IMG/VR virus record: IMGVR_UViG_3300043410_001256
Location: 30,880-94,879 of that record
Source: a virus
Direction: 5' to 3' (one strand)
Length of the DNA stretch: 64,000 nt
Within the stretch, counting starts at the first letter, position 1. Every line of letters begins with the position of its first letter. A program made the translations under genes and the position numbers. Shown piece by piece: positions 8,903 to 16,487 of the stretch. Below the pieces are notes generated by a model that was not told the origin of the DNA, searched no databases, and worked only from the letters and a program-made list of their open reading frames with translations.

Positions 8903-9778
8903 ATGAGCACAGAACAGACAGCAGTGCCACCAGCAAATAACCCACTGAGCAAGTTTTTCCGCACCCCGGCAATTTATATTGGTTTGCCCAGTGGAGGACG
9001 CTGGTGGAAAGACGGAGCACTGGAATTACCCGAAAACGGGGAATTACCTGTGTATCCTATGACCAATCGTGATGAAATCATGATCAGAACTCCAGATGCG
9101 CTGATCAACGGACAAGGCGTAACCGATGTAATACAAAGCTGTATGCCCAACATCAAAGACGCTTGGAAAATGCCCAGTGTAGACGTAGACACTTGTCTGA
9201 TAGCCATGCGTATTGCCAGCTACGGGCACAAAATGGATTTTACAAACAAATGTCCGCATTGCAAAGCAGAACACGACTATGCAGTGGATCTACGTGTGAT
9301 GTTGGATTCTATCAAATGCCCCGACTACGATAAAGATCTAGACATCGGCGTTATTAAAATCAAGTTCCGCCCACAGATGTACTGGGAAACCAACTTCACA
9401 AACAAAACCAGTTTTGAAGTGCGTAAACTGCAAATGGCTCTGGAAGCATTGCCCGGTGACGAGGAAGATGAAGAAAAGACCAAAGCACTAACAGATCAGC
9501 TGATGCGTGTTAACGAAATCAATCACTCTGTTATGGCCAGCAGTATTGAATACATTGAAATTGTTGAAAGTGGTGAAAGAGTTGGAGATCAAAACTTTAT
9601 TAAAGATTTCTTAAACGAAGTTGATCGTAAAATATTTGATCAGATACAAAATGAAATCACCAAGCTACAAGAACAAGGTGCAGTTAAGCCAGTTAAAGTA
9701 AACTGTAACTCTTGCAATGAACCGCTGGACATTGCTATCCTATTTGATTATTCAAATTTTTTCGTAGTCGGCTCTTGA
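8903..9778 (+). CDS. gp26: Baseplate hub subunit gp26 (T4 baseplate protein family)
   Basis: Protein of the T4 baseplate hub family, needed for assembly of the central hub. Of 291 residues, the region from about 25 to 75 carries the family blocks IYIGLPSGGRWWKDG, GELPVYPMTNRDEIMIRTPD and VIQSCMPNIKDAWKMPSVD. Two CxxC pairs, NKCPHCKAEH at about 114-123 and NCNSCNEPLD at about 272-281, probably form a zinc ribbon. T4 gp26 is 208 aa. The last codons contain a slippery heptamer (9754-9760), after which the -1 frame is open into the next gene. This protein may therefore be made in a short and an extended form. The ATG has a GAGGA site 7 bases upstream and a perfect TATAAATA late promoter. Confidence 0.85.
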   Translation: MSTEQTAVPPANNPLSKFFRTPAIYIGLPSGGRWWKDGALELPENGELPVYPMTNRDEIMIRTPDALINGQGVTDVIQSCMPNIKDAWKMPSVDVDTCLIAMRIASYGHKMDFTNKCPHCKAEHDYAVDLRVMLDSIKCPDYDKDLDIGVIKIKFRPQMYWETNFTNKTSFEVRKLQMALEALPGDEEDEEKTKALTDQLMRVNEINHSVMASSIEYIEIVESGERVGDQNFIKDFLNEVDRKIFDQIQNEITKLQEQGAVKPVKVNCNSCNEPLDIAILFDYSNFFVVGS

Positions 9779-9793
9779 CTTTAACCGACGACG
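9754..9793 (+). other. Candidate programmed -1 frameshift signal
   Basis: A_AAT_TTT (9754-9760) is in the gp26 frame in the X_XXY_YYZ arrangement used for -1 slippage. Six bases later GTCGG (9767-9771) pairs with CCGAC (9785-9789). The arms extend to CGTAGTCGG and CCGACGACG, nine pairs with one A-G mismatch, around a 13-base loop. The gp26 stop TGA (9776-9778) lies in the loop. In the -1 frame the codons after the slip read F-R-S-R-L-L-T and run without a stop into the next frame. Confidence 0.55.
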
Positions 9794-9993
9794 AAATTGG
9801 ATTGTTGCTAGAAGAATACGACAAACAGTCAAGAGCCATACGCGAGGAAGTGATTAGATTTACCTGGTGGATGCGCGGAGGAATAGATTATGATTCCGCT
9901 ATGTCCTTGGCTCACACTGACAACGAAATCATCAGGGAAATTATTAAAGAAAATATGGAAACTACTAAGAACAGTGGTTTACCATTCTTCTAA
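9775..9993 (+). CDS. Small protein overlapping gp26, probably made by -1 frameshift
   Basis: A 72-codon frame ending in NSGLPFF, with a conserved-looking helical core (FTWWMRGGIDYDSAMSLAHT). Small proteins with an MRGGI..(D/E)A core and an LPFF end follow gp26 in other aquatic T4-like phages as far as I recall. The position matches T4 gp51, a hub assembly factor, but I see no clear resemblance to it. Its only upstream start is a TTG (9775) that overlaps the gp26 stop as TTGA, with no ribosome binding site in front. It could be translated by coupling, or more likely as a C-terminal extension of gp26 through the slippery heptamer at 9754. That arrangement is like the G/GT tail assembly chaperones of other tailed phages. 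Confidence 0.6.
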   Translation: MTLTDDEIGLLLEEYDKQSRAIREEVIRFTWWMRGGIDYDSAMSLAHTDNEIIREIIKENMETTKNSGLPFF

Positions 9994-10013
9994 TACTTTT
10001 TCTAACACTTTCA

Positions 10014-10032
10014 AGAACTGCTTCGCAGTTCT
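10014..10032 (+). terminator. Hairpin after the gp26 operon
   Basis: AGAACTGC (10014-10021) and GCAGTTCT (10025-10032) form a perfect 8-bp stem with a TTC loop, 20 bases after the stop of the 72-codon gene. No strong T-tract follows, so it may protect the 3' end or work with the second hairpin at 10066. Confidence 0.5.
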
Positions 10033-10065
10033 ATTGATTTCGCTATCGCTCATCAATATCTTTCT

Positions 10066-10081
10066 TCGCTTTAGCGATTTT
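10066..10081 (+). terminator. Possible rho-independent terminator
   Basis: TCGCT (10066-10070) pairs with AGCGA (10073-10077) and is followed directly by TTTT. The right arm can instead pair with ATCGCT at about 10043-10048. It is a weak terminator shape downstream of gp26 and the 72-codon gene. Confidence 0.4.
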
Positions 10082-10189
10082 AAGTATCATCTAGATTAAT
10101 CGGTCAGAATTCGCCCGTTGCCGGGCAAAAAACGTGCATCATCTGAGTAGCACAGTCATCTATTCTAAATGGGATTGTCGTAAGACACG

Positions 10190-10414
10190 GAGGCGGTTGA
10201 CCTGTACCCCCTACCCAAGCTTCGCATGTCAACGGAACCCTAGTGATCCGGAATAGACCCAAATCCTATAAGCTGTGGTTGCATCTTTTTCGCAGAGCCA
10301 CGACCATTTGAACCTTAAGTTAGTTCTTTTCTTGCAACGCACCAGTATCTAGCGGCACAGCACTACCTGTACAACCTCAAGGTGAGTCTAGCAGCCTAGA
10401 CCAAACAATGTTGC
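10190..10414. ncRNA. Candidate structured RNA, strand unknown
   Basis: Several inverted repeats are packed into about 220 bases without a gene. GTTGAC pairs with GTCAAC around 10196-10233. GTGG...TGC pairs with GCA...CCAC around the T-rich stretch near 10275-10305. GTCTAG (10386-10391) and CTAGAC (10396-10401) close a CAGC loop. GCAAC (10334-10338) and GTTGC (10410-10414) enclose the last 81 bases. No known RNA family was recognised, and the pairing is visual, not computed. It could be a phage regulatory RNA or the 3' region of the minus-strand nuclease transcript. Confidence 0.3.
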
Positions 10415-10418
10415 TATG

Positions 10419-10934
10419 TTATGAACACAGAGTACGAACTACTTTAACGTGTTCGTTGTGTTCCCAAAATTTATCGTAATCGTAAATGAGCCAGGAGCCG
10501 TGTTTGTCTGATTGGTAGAGAAGATGTGGTATCGATAGATCCCAATGTGTGCCATGTTGTACCGCTACAAACATGCCTTTGCGGTTGAACTTCATGAACA
10601 GAATATTGAAATCACCTTGGTCGGCTACATCCAATGTTTGCTCAATCCAGTCATCCAGCTGTTTGCAGGAGCCTTGAAAGAGTTGATGAAATGGAAAGTC
10701 TTTGTAACTTTTGCACTCAGCATTGAACTTTGGGAAACTCTGTCCAGGAATAATATCCCCTTTGAAGCTTCTTATTTGTCCCTCGTGCAGTATCTCTTTG
10801 CGATTTGCATTTGACCCGCCAATATAAGCGCCAGAATGCGGAACGCGGATAAAGCGTTCTCCATAGGTAACAGTAAGGTGATCTGCCACCTTGCGTTCCC
10901 ATGCATTTCCTTTTGCTTTTTGTGGACTGGTCAT
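10419..10934 (-). CDS. RecB-family PD-(D/E)XK nuclease, Holliday-junction-resolvase-like
   Basis: A 171-residue probable endonuclease. KGNAWERKVADHL (residues 8-20) supplies the N-terminal Glu of the fold. RVPHSGAYIGG (35-45) is typical of phage resolvase-like nucleases. FKGDIIP (58-64) gives the metal-binding Asp, and FNAECKSY (70-77) gives the ExK catalytic pair. This is the order E...GD...ECK. It is the last gene of the gp55-gp47-gp46 operon, which suits a role in resolving recombination intermediates or trimming branched DNA before packaging. T4 uses the unrelated gp49 endonuclease VII for that job, and no gp49 is seen here. A restriction-type enzyme with the same fold cannot be excluded. 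Confidence 0.7.
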   Translation of the reverse strand: MTSPQKAKGNAWERKVADHLTVTYGERFIRVPHSGAYIGGSNANRKEILHEGQIRSFKGDIIPGQSFPKFNAECKSYKDFPFHQLFQGSCKQLDDWIEQTLDVADQGDFNILFMKFNRKGMFVAVQHGTHWDLSIPHLLYQSDKHGSWLIYDYDKFWEHNEHVKVVRTLCS

Positions 10935-10986
10935 AGCTTAGTTAATTATCTTGTATTTTGGGTGAGTTAAAAAATCTGTTTTCTGT

Positions 10987-11919
10987 CTATTTTAGAACGG
11001 TTTCTTCTGTAAATTGCCTTGAAAAGTGTGTTTGATTGTTGTGTGTAGAACAGTGCCTTTTGCAAACTTCATGCGGATTTGTGGTCCAGCTGTCTGCGAG
11101 TCCATGATAATTTGGTGCTTGTATCCATTGTTTTAGTTGATCGTCTAGTGTAAAAATTCTGTTGCCTATGAAACAGCAGGGCAGTACTTGCCCCGTTGCT
11201 GACACGTATAAACTTTTTTCGTTTACAGCATGACAGGAAATTGGGCCATCGGGCACGATTGGAACATAGCCTTTGGGCGGAGATAAAAACTCCACAGGAC
11301 GATCTTCAAATCTATTGCTAACCTTGGCACGAAAATGTGTAAAGCCCATCTTTCTAGCATGTTCACGGCAATGGTCAACATGATGCTGATTATGCTCAAA
11401 CACCAGCATGTCCCAGTGTGCTCTCCCGCCTGACATGATAAATGTTTCTGCATTCAGCATCACACGATGCCACATAACACCTCGGCGATAGATGTCATTG
11501 GTACTAGCCATGCCGTCGATGCTGAACACACAATAATCTAGATTGCAATTAAACAGTTCGCCTAGTTCAATCCAAAAACGTGTGTCACGTAATCCACCAT
11601 TGGTATTCATGCCCAGGGTGATGTTGGGATTAACTTCTCTAAACCAACGCAGTATAGGTATACATTCTTTAGCTGCCGCCGGATCGCCAAAGTCTCCACA
11701 GGCAAACACCTTATCCAGCTGGCGTACAAAATCTTCTGAAAACAATTCTTTGCAACGTGCCAGTGTTAAGTCATGATCATCACTGTAGCCTAGACTAGGA
11801 TCCATTCTACTGCATTGAGGACATGATGCTTGACACCTGGTGGTTAACTCAAGATGCAGTACACGTATGCCAGCAGGATCAAACGGTGTCAACATCTGTT
11901 CCATAGCTGGTAAATCCAT
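10987..11919 (-). CDS. Radical SAM enzyme with C-terminal SPASM-like cysteines (copy A)
   Basis: A 310-residue radical SAM protein. TTRCQASCPQC gives the CxxxCxxC motif at C29, C33 and C36, which binds the [4Fe-4S] cluster that cleaves S-adenosylmethionine. CGDFGDP at about 74-80 takes the place of the usual GGE motif. The strand with MNTNGG and FSIDGM follows the core pattern. The C-terminus carries further cysteines (ISCHAVNE, VLPCCFIG, VCKRHC), as in SPASM or twitch domains that hold auxiliary clusters in peptide-modifying enzymes. Its start overlaps the end of gp46 by 41 bases, so it is probably translated by coupling. It is a paralogue of the 13635-14522 gene. The substrate is unknown, and it is an unusual resident of a recombination operon. 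Confidence 0.8.
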   Translation of the reverse strand: MDLPAMEQMLTPFDPAGIRVLHLELTTRCQASCPQCSRMDPSLGYSDDHDLTLARCKELFSEDFVRQLDKVFACGDFGDPAAAKECIPILRWFREVNPNITLGMNTNGGLRDTRFWIELGELFNCNLDYCVFSIDGMASTNDIYRRGVMWHRVMLNAETFIMSGGRAHWDMLVFEHNQHHVDHCREHARKMGFTHFRAKVSNRFEDRPVEFLSPPKGYVPIVPDGPISCHAVNEKSLYVSATGQVLPCCFIGNRIFTLDDQLKQWIQAPNYHGLADSWTTNPHEVCKRHCSTHNNQTHFSRQFTEETVLK

Positions 11920-13648
11920 TTTCTTTTGTAACAGTCAACACATTGCTAACACGACTAGTTAACTCATCCTTGTGACTTACCAACCAAACACTCTTGTTTC
12001 TATCACGTGACATCTTCTTGAGAATAGCCAAGGCTGCTTCAACACCTGAACTGTCCATGCCTGAGTCTACAACTTCGTCAATGAACAGCAGGTTAATAGG
12101 TTGATACAGACTTTCCCACACATCACGGAAGCTCCAGCTCAGTGACAGGATAAGTCTATTACGTTCTCCACGTGACAAGTTATCAAAGTCTAGTTCACGT
12201 CCTAGCTCAGTGATGTTAACAGTTAAGTCGTTTTGGAATACCACTGTGTGTGGCAAGCCAATCTTGTCAAGGTAGTAACTTAGTCGTTGATTTAGATAAG
12301 TTAAGTTTTGATCAATGATGCGTTTGCGAACAAAGCTGTCTTTGCTGGTAAGCAGTTTGTGTAAAAAGTCTTGATGATCCAGCAGGTTGGTTAACCTGTT
12401 CATTTCATCATAATCAATTTCTTCCAGCGCCTGCTTTTCCATTTCTACAATTTGATCAGAGTATGGATCTGCTTCTTCCTGTTTAGCAGTAATCTGTCCA
12501 AGTATGGCACCCAGACTGGCACGATGCTCAAATGCATCTGCTTCACGCTCATAGAATGTTTTAGGAACTTCGCCCAGCTCACCTAGTTCTGCTAGTGCAG
12601 TGGTGTTCTCCATGTACTGTGTGTTTGCACTCAGCGCATTCAGTGCGGCTTCCTGCATTTCTGTTTTTTTAGTAGCAAGCAACTGCTCATGATTGTTGTC
12701 GTGTAGTTCTTGTCCACAAGCATGACACTTGTGATCTTCCAAGCTGGCAATTTCTGCTTTGAGCTTTTCCACCACACGATTTTCACGAGCTTCATCGCGC
12801 TCGTTCTGTACAATATATTTTTTAAGTTGATCAATGGCTTGCTTTTTAACAAAGTATTCTGCAAGCTGTTGATGTGCAACCAGTTCTGCTTCAATGTCAA
12901 TTTTGTCCAGCTCTGCGTAGCCTACAGCAAGTTTTTCTAGATCTTCCTGCTTCTTGGTCTGCCACAGAGTTTGTCTGCGACGTAGATTAGCAATCTGATC
13001 TTCCATGCGCTTGTTGGCATCCTGCACAGCCTTGATGCGATATTCCTCTTTGGTAATTGCATCTTTGGTAGCCTTCATTTGCTCTTTGAGAGCTTCGGCT
13101 TTTTCTGATAGCTGTGTAACGCCCAACAACTGTTCAATCATCACACGTTGTTCTGCGGCTTTCAAGCTCAAGAACGGCTCTGTGTAGGTGTTCAATGCAA
13201 CCACGTGCTTGAACATTTCGTGACTCATGCCCAATAGCTGTTCAATGGCATGTTGTGTTTCTCTTGAGTCGCCTTGTGCTTCGTCTTTTTGTTCTTGCTC
13301 TACATCACCCACAAAGAATTTCAGTGTGTTGGGTTTACGCCCACGCTCAATCTTGTAGCTGACTCCGTCTTTGTCAAACTCAATGGTAACCATCATAGCT
13401 TTACCATTGGTTTTGTTAATTAGGTTTTCCTTGCGAATGCGTGTGAGTGCTTCGCCGTACAGCGCATAACTCAGTGCATTGATGATTGTGGTCTTGCCTG
13501 TGCCATTACGTGCGCCTGTGTCGTCCCCGCCTAGGTCTAGGTTTTGCCCCAACACCAGTGTAAGATCACTGCGATCAAATCGAATGGCCTGCGTGGCATT
13601 ACCCACGCTCATAAAGTTTTTTACAGTAAGATTTTTAATTATCATCAT
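11879..13648 (-). CDS. gp46: Recombination endonuclease subunit gp46 (Rad50/SbcC-like)
   Basis: SMC-type ATPase that works with gp47 to resect DNA ends for recombination-dependent replication and host DNA degradation. Of 589 residues, GARNGTGKTT (45-54) is the Walker A loop. Long coiled-coil arms flank a zinc hook CHACG near residue 306. The C-terminal half-site has the signature LSRGERNRLILSL, Walker B LLFIDEVVDSG and the switch His in VSHKDE. Length is close to T4 gp46 (560 aa). It starts with two adjacent ATGs (13648 and 13645), without an evident ribosome binding site, inside the last codons of the upstream radical SAM gene (14-base overlap). Its own end overlaps the next radical SAM gene. 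Confidence 0.97.
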   Translation of the reverse strand: MMIIKNLTVKNFMSVGNATQAIRFDRSDLTLVLGQNLDLGGDDTGARNGTGKTTIINALSYALYGEALTRIRKENLINKTNGKAMMVTIEFDKDGVSYKIERGRKPNTLKFFVGDVEQEQKDEAQGDSRETQHAIEQLLGMSHEMFKHVVALNTYTEPFLSLKAAEQRVMIEQLLGVTQLSEKAEALKEQMKATKDAITKEEYRIKAVQDANKRMEDQIANLRRRQTLWQTKKQEDLEKLAVGYAELDKIDIEAELVAHQQLAEYFVKKQAIDQLKKYIVQNERDEARENRVVEKLKAEIASLEDHKCHACGQELHDNNHEQLLATKKTEMQEAALNALSANTQYMENTTALAELGELGEVPKTFYEREADAFEHRASLGAILGQITAKQEEADPYSDQIVEMEKQALEEIDYDEMNRLTNLLDHQDFLHKLLTSKDSFVRKRIIDQNLTYLNQRLSYYLDKIGLPHTVVFQNDLTVNITELGRELDFDNLSRGERNRLILSLSWSFRDVWESLYQPINLLFIDEVVDSGMDSSGVEAALAILKKMSRDRNKSVWLVSHKDELTSRVSNVLTVTKENGFTSYGTDVDTV

Positions 13649-14522
13649 GGTTGTCTATACTAGCACATGTACCACAGGAATGTAAACATTTCTGGTGAGG
13701 ATGCTGTTCTAATTCAAGTTTAATATCTGGCAACTGATCAAAGCTGTGGTACTCACGCCTGTGATTGAAAAAACAGCACGGCGACAACTGACCATTGGCA
13801 CTTAGATACACACTGGGATCTGTTAGATGCCTACAGTCTTTTGTGGTTACTGTTCTGTCAGGTTGTTTGTACTTGTTGGTCTTTTGATCTTTGCTCCAAG
13901 GCTTTATTTCAATTGTTTGTCCTGTTTGATAGTGTTTTGCCACATCGGGATATCTAACATTTCTAACTATTTCAAAACGTTTGAATCCCAACTGCTGACT
14001 CAGTGCTATGCATCGAGTTATTTCTGTTTGGTTGTGCTCAAACGGTATAAACTGCCATACCGCTTGTCCGCCTTGATCAATAAACGCAGTGGCATTGTCG
14101 ATAACCTTTTGCCATGCTGTGCCTTGGCGATATATTTCATGTGTTCCTGCTAGTCCGTCTAGTGTAAACCAGACTTCGTGCCTAATAGGAGCGAGCAGTT
14201 CAGCAAGATCACGCCACCAGTCTTGATTGCGTAAACTGCCATTGGTATGAATGTTCACGTGCCCAACACGAGACACAGCGATTTCGATATGTTCAAGAGA
14301 ATCCGGCGAAGCCAGTGCATCACCGTATGTGCCACAAAATTGTATAGTAGACAAGTTAGGAAACATGTCCAGCACTTCTTTGAATCGATTGATATCTAAA
14401 TCCTGTTCTACAAAGTTATCTCTTAATCCATAGCCACCGTTGTTCCTGCCACAAGAGGGACACCAGGCATTGCACCGAGTAGTATTTTCTACTTGTAACC
14501 AGGTGATATCACTGGCCTGCAT
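13635..14522 (-). CDS. Radical SAM enzyme with C-terminal SPASM-like cysteines (copy B)
   Basis: A 295-residue radical SAM protein inserted between gp47 and gp46. TTRCNAWCPSC gives CxxxCxxC at C17, C21 and C24. CGTYGDA at about 63-69 replaces GGE in the same way as in copy A. HTNGS and FTLDGL are the next core strands. C-terminal cysteines (DCRHLTD, LSPCCFF, KCLHSCGTC) suggest one auxiliary iron-sulfur cluster. Shared spacing and motifs (YRQGTAW against YRRGVMW, FEHNQ in both) show that it is a paralogue of copy A. The ATG is fused to the gp47 stop as TAATG, so translation is coupled to gp47. The reaction is unknown. A peptide or RiPP-type modification would be the family expectation. Confidence 0.8.
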   Translation of the reverse strand: MQASDITWLQVENTTRCNAWCPSCGRNNGGYGLRDNFVEQDLDINRFKEVLDMFPNLSTIQFCGTYGDALASPDSLEHIEIAVSRVGHVNIHTNGSLRNQDWWRDLAELLAPIRHEVWFTLDGLAGTHEIYRQGTAWQKVIDNATAFIDQGGQAVWQFIPFEHNQTEITRCIALSQQLGFKRFEIVRNVRYPDVAKHYQTGQTIEIKPWSKDQKTNKYKQPDRTVTTKDCRHLTDPSVYLSANGQLSPCCFFNHRREYHSFDQLPDIKLELEQHPHQKCLHSCGTCASIDNHDDN

Positions 14523-15535
14523 TAACAGTTCCTGTAGATGTCTAACAGTAGTTTTGGATCGTAGTGTTCGCTGGAAATAGCATTGATTTGATTTTGTACT
14601 ATGGTATCAATGCTTTCAAATTTGATTTCGCCTGTGGCATCTGCTGTGACTTCAACATCCTTCTTGGGGATTAAACTAAGCTCACGCAGTTTGTAAGTAT
14701 CAATGAATGTTTCTTTAATGAAGTTTGCTTCTTCGTAGCTGAGATCAATGTCAATGTTGATCCTGGCATGCATCTTGGGCTTGAAGATTTTGTCTGCATT
14801 GTTCACCACACTACTCAAACTCAGCACACGATATGTAGGTTGGTCGGGCCAGGCGTGGTAAACAGGGTCTTGACCCCATTCAATAATAGTCAGTCCACGT
14901 TCTTCGTCGCCATCATCGGCGTAGTTGTGTGGAAACGCATTACCAATATAGGTAATGTTGTTGGCGCTTTGACGCTTGTGAAAATGACCAGTAAACACCT
15001 GCTCAAAGCCCAAGAAGTCCTCACGCCTGGCCTCACCCACATCCGGCATTTGAACCATGGCATTCATATAATAGCCAGGCAGTTCAAAGTGCCCAAAACA
15101 ATACTTGCCTTTTTTCTTTAATAGCTTTTTGTGGTCGTCGCCCACAAGCCATGGAGCGATAACAACATCGCCGTCGCTAAACCAATCATTGCAAATATGC
15201 ACGTTTGGTAAGTGACGTGCCCATTCCACGCTTTGTACATCGCGCTTGTCTCTATAGTATAGATCGTGATTACCAGGAATGAAGTAAACAGCTTCAAAGT
15301 TGTCATTCATATGCTCCAGTGCTTTGAGACTGTAGTTTAGAGTGAGAATGTTTAGTGCGGCTCGATTGTTGTGCCAGTCACCAAGGAACAGGCACGTTTC
15401 GCACCCTTCCTCTTTGGCTTTGGCAACTGCCCATTTAACAAACGATAAACAGTCCTCGTTGTGAGTGATACTGTTGCTTTTTAAGCCAAAATGAATATCG
15501 GTGAAGACCGCAGCCTTCTTGAATAGGTTAGACAT
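14522..15535 (-). CDS. gp47: Recombination endonuclease subunit gp47 (Mre11/SbcD-like)
   Basis: Metallophosphoesterase nuclease, partner of gp46 in the T4 Mre11-Rad50-type complex. The metal-binding series is complete and in order: DIHFG (12-16), GDWHNN (about 52-57), GNHDLY (about 84-89), FGHFELP (about 148-154) and GHFHKR (about 178-183). The C-terminal part, which caps the active site and contacts gp46, is less conserved. Length (337 aa) equals the T4 protein. It follows gp55 by 50 bases, the neighbour order seen in aquatic T4-like phages, and is followed without a gap by radical SAM copy B. An AGGA lies only 4 bases before the ATG. Confidence 0.97.
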   Translation of the reverse strand: MSNLFKKAAVFTDIHFGLKSNSITHNEDCLSFVKWAVAKAKEEGCETCLFLGDWHNNRAALNILTLNYSLKALEHMNDNFEAVYFIPGNHDLYYRDKRDVQSVEWARHLPNVHICNDWFSDGDVVIAPWLVGDDHKKLLKKKGKYCFGHFELPGYYMNAMVQMPDVGEARREDFLGFEQVFTGHFHKRQSANNITYIGNAFPHNYADDGDEERGLTIIEWGQDPVYHAWPDQPTYRVLSLSSVVNNADKIFKPKMHARINIDIDLSYEEANFIKETFIDTYKLRELSLIPKKDVEVTADATGEIKFESIDTIVQNQINAISSEHYDPKLLLDIYRNC

Positions 15536-15543
15536 AGCATCCT

Positions 15544-15572
15544 AGTATAGACAGTTGTAATGACAAAAGCAA
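15544..15572 (-). promoter_or_regulatory. Possible sigma-70-type promoter before gp47
   Basis: On the minus strand TTGCTT (15567-15572) and TATACT (15544-15549) are separated by exactly 17 bases. Transcription would begin close to the gp47 ATG, giving a leaderless or nearly leaderless message, which counts against it. It could be an early promoter for the recombination genes or a chance match. Confidence 0.3.
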
Positions 15573-15585
15573 GAGATTTGATAAT

Positions 15586-16464
15586 CTACTCTTCGTGCAT
15601 ACCAGAACCACTGTTGGCCATTTGTCTGGTGTAACTTGGGTTCAGGTTGTTCATTTGTAAAATGTCGTCTCTTAGGTTTTGGTTGCGTTTTTCAATATTA
15701 AGCACACGAGTAAAGCTATTGGTAATAGCCGCAGTGTAATACGCAAAAGGATTCTGTGACTTGCTTTCATCGAACTGTAATCCAATCTGACTTAACTGTA
15801 GCAGAGCCTGTGAGCGCATTTCGTCATTGTAGGTGTAACCACGCCAGTTACTACGGGTAGCATAACGTTCACACAGCTTCATAAACATGTGTGCCAGCTT
15901 GTTGGTCATTGCTCCATGCTCACGACTGTAGTGCCCAGTCTCTGGATCGCCCTTCCAATGACTGATACCCACTGTGGTTGGCTCTAACTCGCCTTCTTCG
16001 TTTTTAACAAACTTCACGTGTTTGAAAGGAGGAAAATTAACTTTGACAAATTTAGTTGGCTTGACAACTTCTTCATCGTATTCGGTGTCAACAGACTCGT
16101 CTTCGTCTACAGGTTCGGATTTACTACGCTTTTTTGCAACTTTAACTTCTTCTTGCAGTGGCACATGTTCCCAGGTCATCACACGAAAAACAACATCTTC
16201 CTCGGGAATTTTAGTATGCTTGGGGGTAACTTCTTCTAATTTTACTTTCACACCATTGGCAATGGACTCTTCGTAGGCCAGTTTGCCCAGTCGCTCAGCA
16301 CGATTTTTTCTAGCCTGCAGGATGTCTTTTTTGGTTATTTTCTTGTTGTCAGAAATAATCATGTCGTAATCGGCATCACCAGGCGTCATAAACCAGCAGT
16401 AGGTGTTCTTGCTCTTGTGTATTTCTTTTAATATGTCTTTGTTATTCAGATAGTTGTGTTTCAT
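15586..16464 (-). CDS. gp55: Late-promoter sigma factor gp55
   Basis: Phage sigma factor that directs host RNA polymerase to TATAAATA-type late promoters. The family core is in the C-terminal half: LAHMFMKLCERYATRSNWRG, then YNDEMRSQALLQLSQIGLQF and NPFAYYTAAITNSFTRVLNI. These correspond to the sigma region 2 that binds polymerase and the -10 element. ATG at 16464 is preferred over the upstream frame opening at 16524, because AAGGA lies upstream of it and the protein then begins MKHNYLNNKDILKEIHKSK. The result is 292 residues, much longer than T4 gp55 (185). The extra length is an acidic and basic low-complexity stretch in the middle (KKRSKSEPVDEDESVDTEYD). It faces gp48 across a 74-base divergent region. 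Confidence 0.92.
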   Translation of the reverse strand: MKHNYLNNKDILKEIHKSKNTYCWFMTPGDADYDMIISDNKKITKKDILQARKNRAERLGKLAYEESIANGVKVKLEEVTPKHTKIPEEDVVFRVMTWEHVPLQEEVKVAKKRSKSEPVDEDESVDTEYDEEVVKPTKFVKVNFPPFKHVKFVKNEEGELEPTTVGISHWKGDPETGHYSREHGAMTNKLAHMFMKLCERYATRSNWRGYTYNDEMRSQALLQLSQIGLQFDESKSQNPFAYYTAAITNSFTRVLNIEKRNQNLRDDILQMNNLNPSYTRQMANSGSGMHEE

Positions 16465-16487
16465 TTGTAATAAAATCCTTATAAAAC

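Larger units (their letters stand above)
9994..10418. other. Convergent intergenic region with many inverted repeats
   Basis: This 425-base gap, the only long one in the window, lies between the ends of two converging genes and has no convincing reading frame. It holds terminator-like hairpins on the left (10014-10032 and 10066-10081), a GC-rich hairpin GCCCG/CGGGC (10113-10126) followed by A6, and further paired arms between 10190 and 10414. Those are listed separately as a possible RNA. No tRNA, tmRNA or RNase P signature could be matched on either strand. Confidence 0.6.

Noticed and set aside
10113-10132. GC-rich hairpin GCCCG/CGGGC with A6 as a terminator
   Set aside because: On the plus strand the hairpin is followed by A rather than T. 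On the minus strand the T-run comes before the hairpin. Neither is the terminator order.
9994-10418. tRNA, tmRNA or RNase P RNA in the convergent gap
   Set aside because: On both strands I looked for a cloverleaf with a T-arm like GGTTCAAATCC, a CCA end, and the conserved RNase P and tmRNA strings. The minus strand has GGTTCAAATGG, but no acceptor or anticodon stem fits around it.
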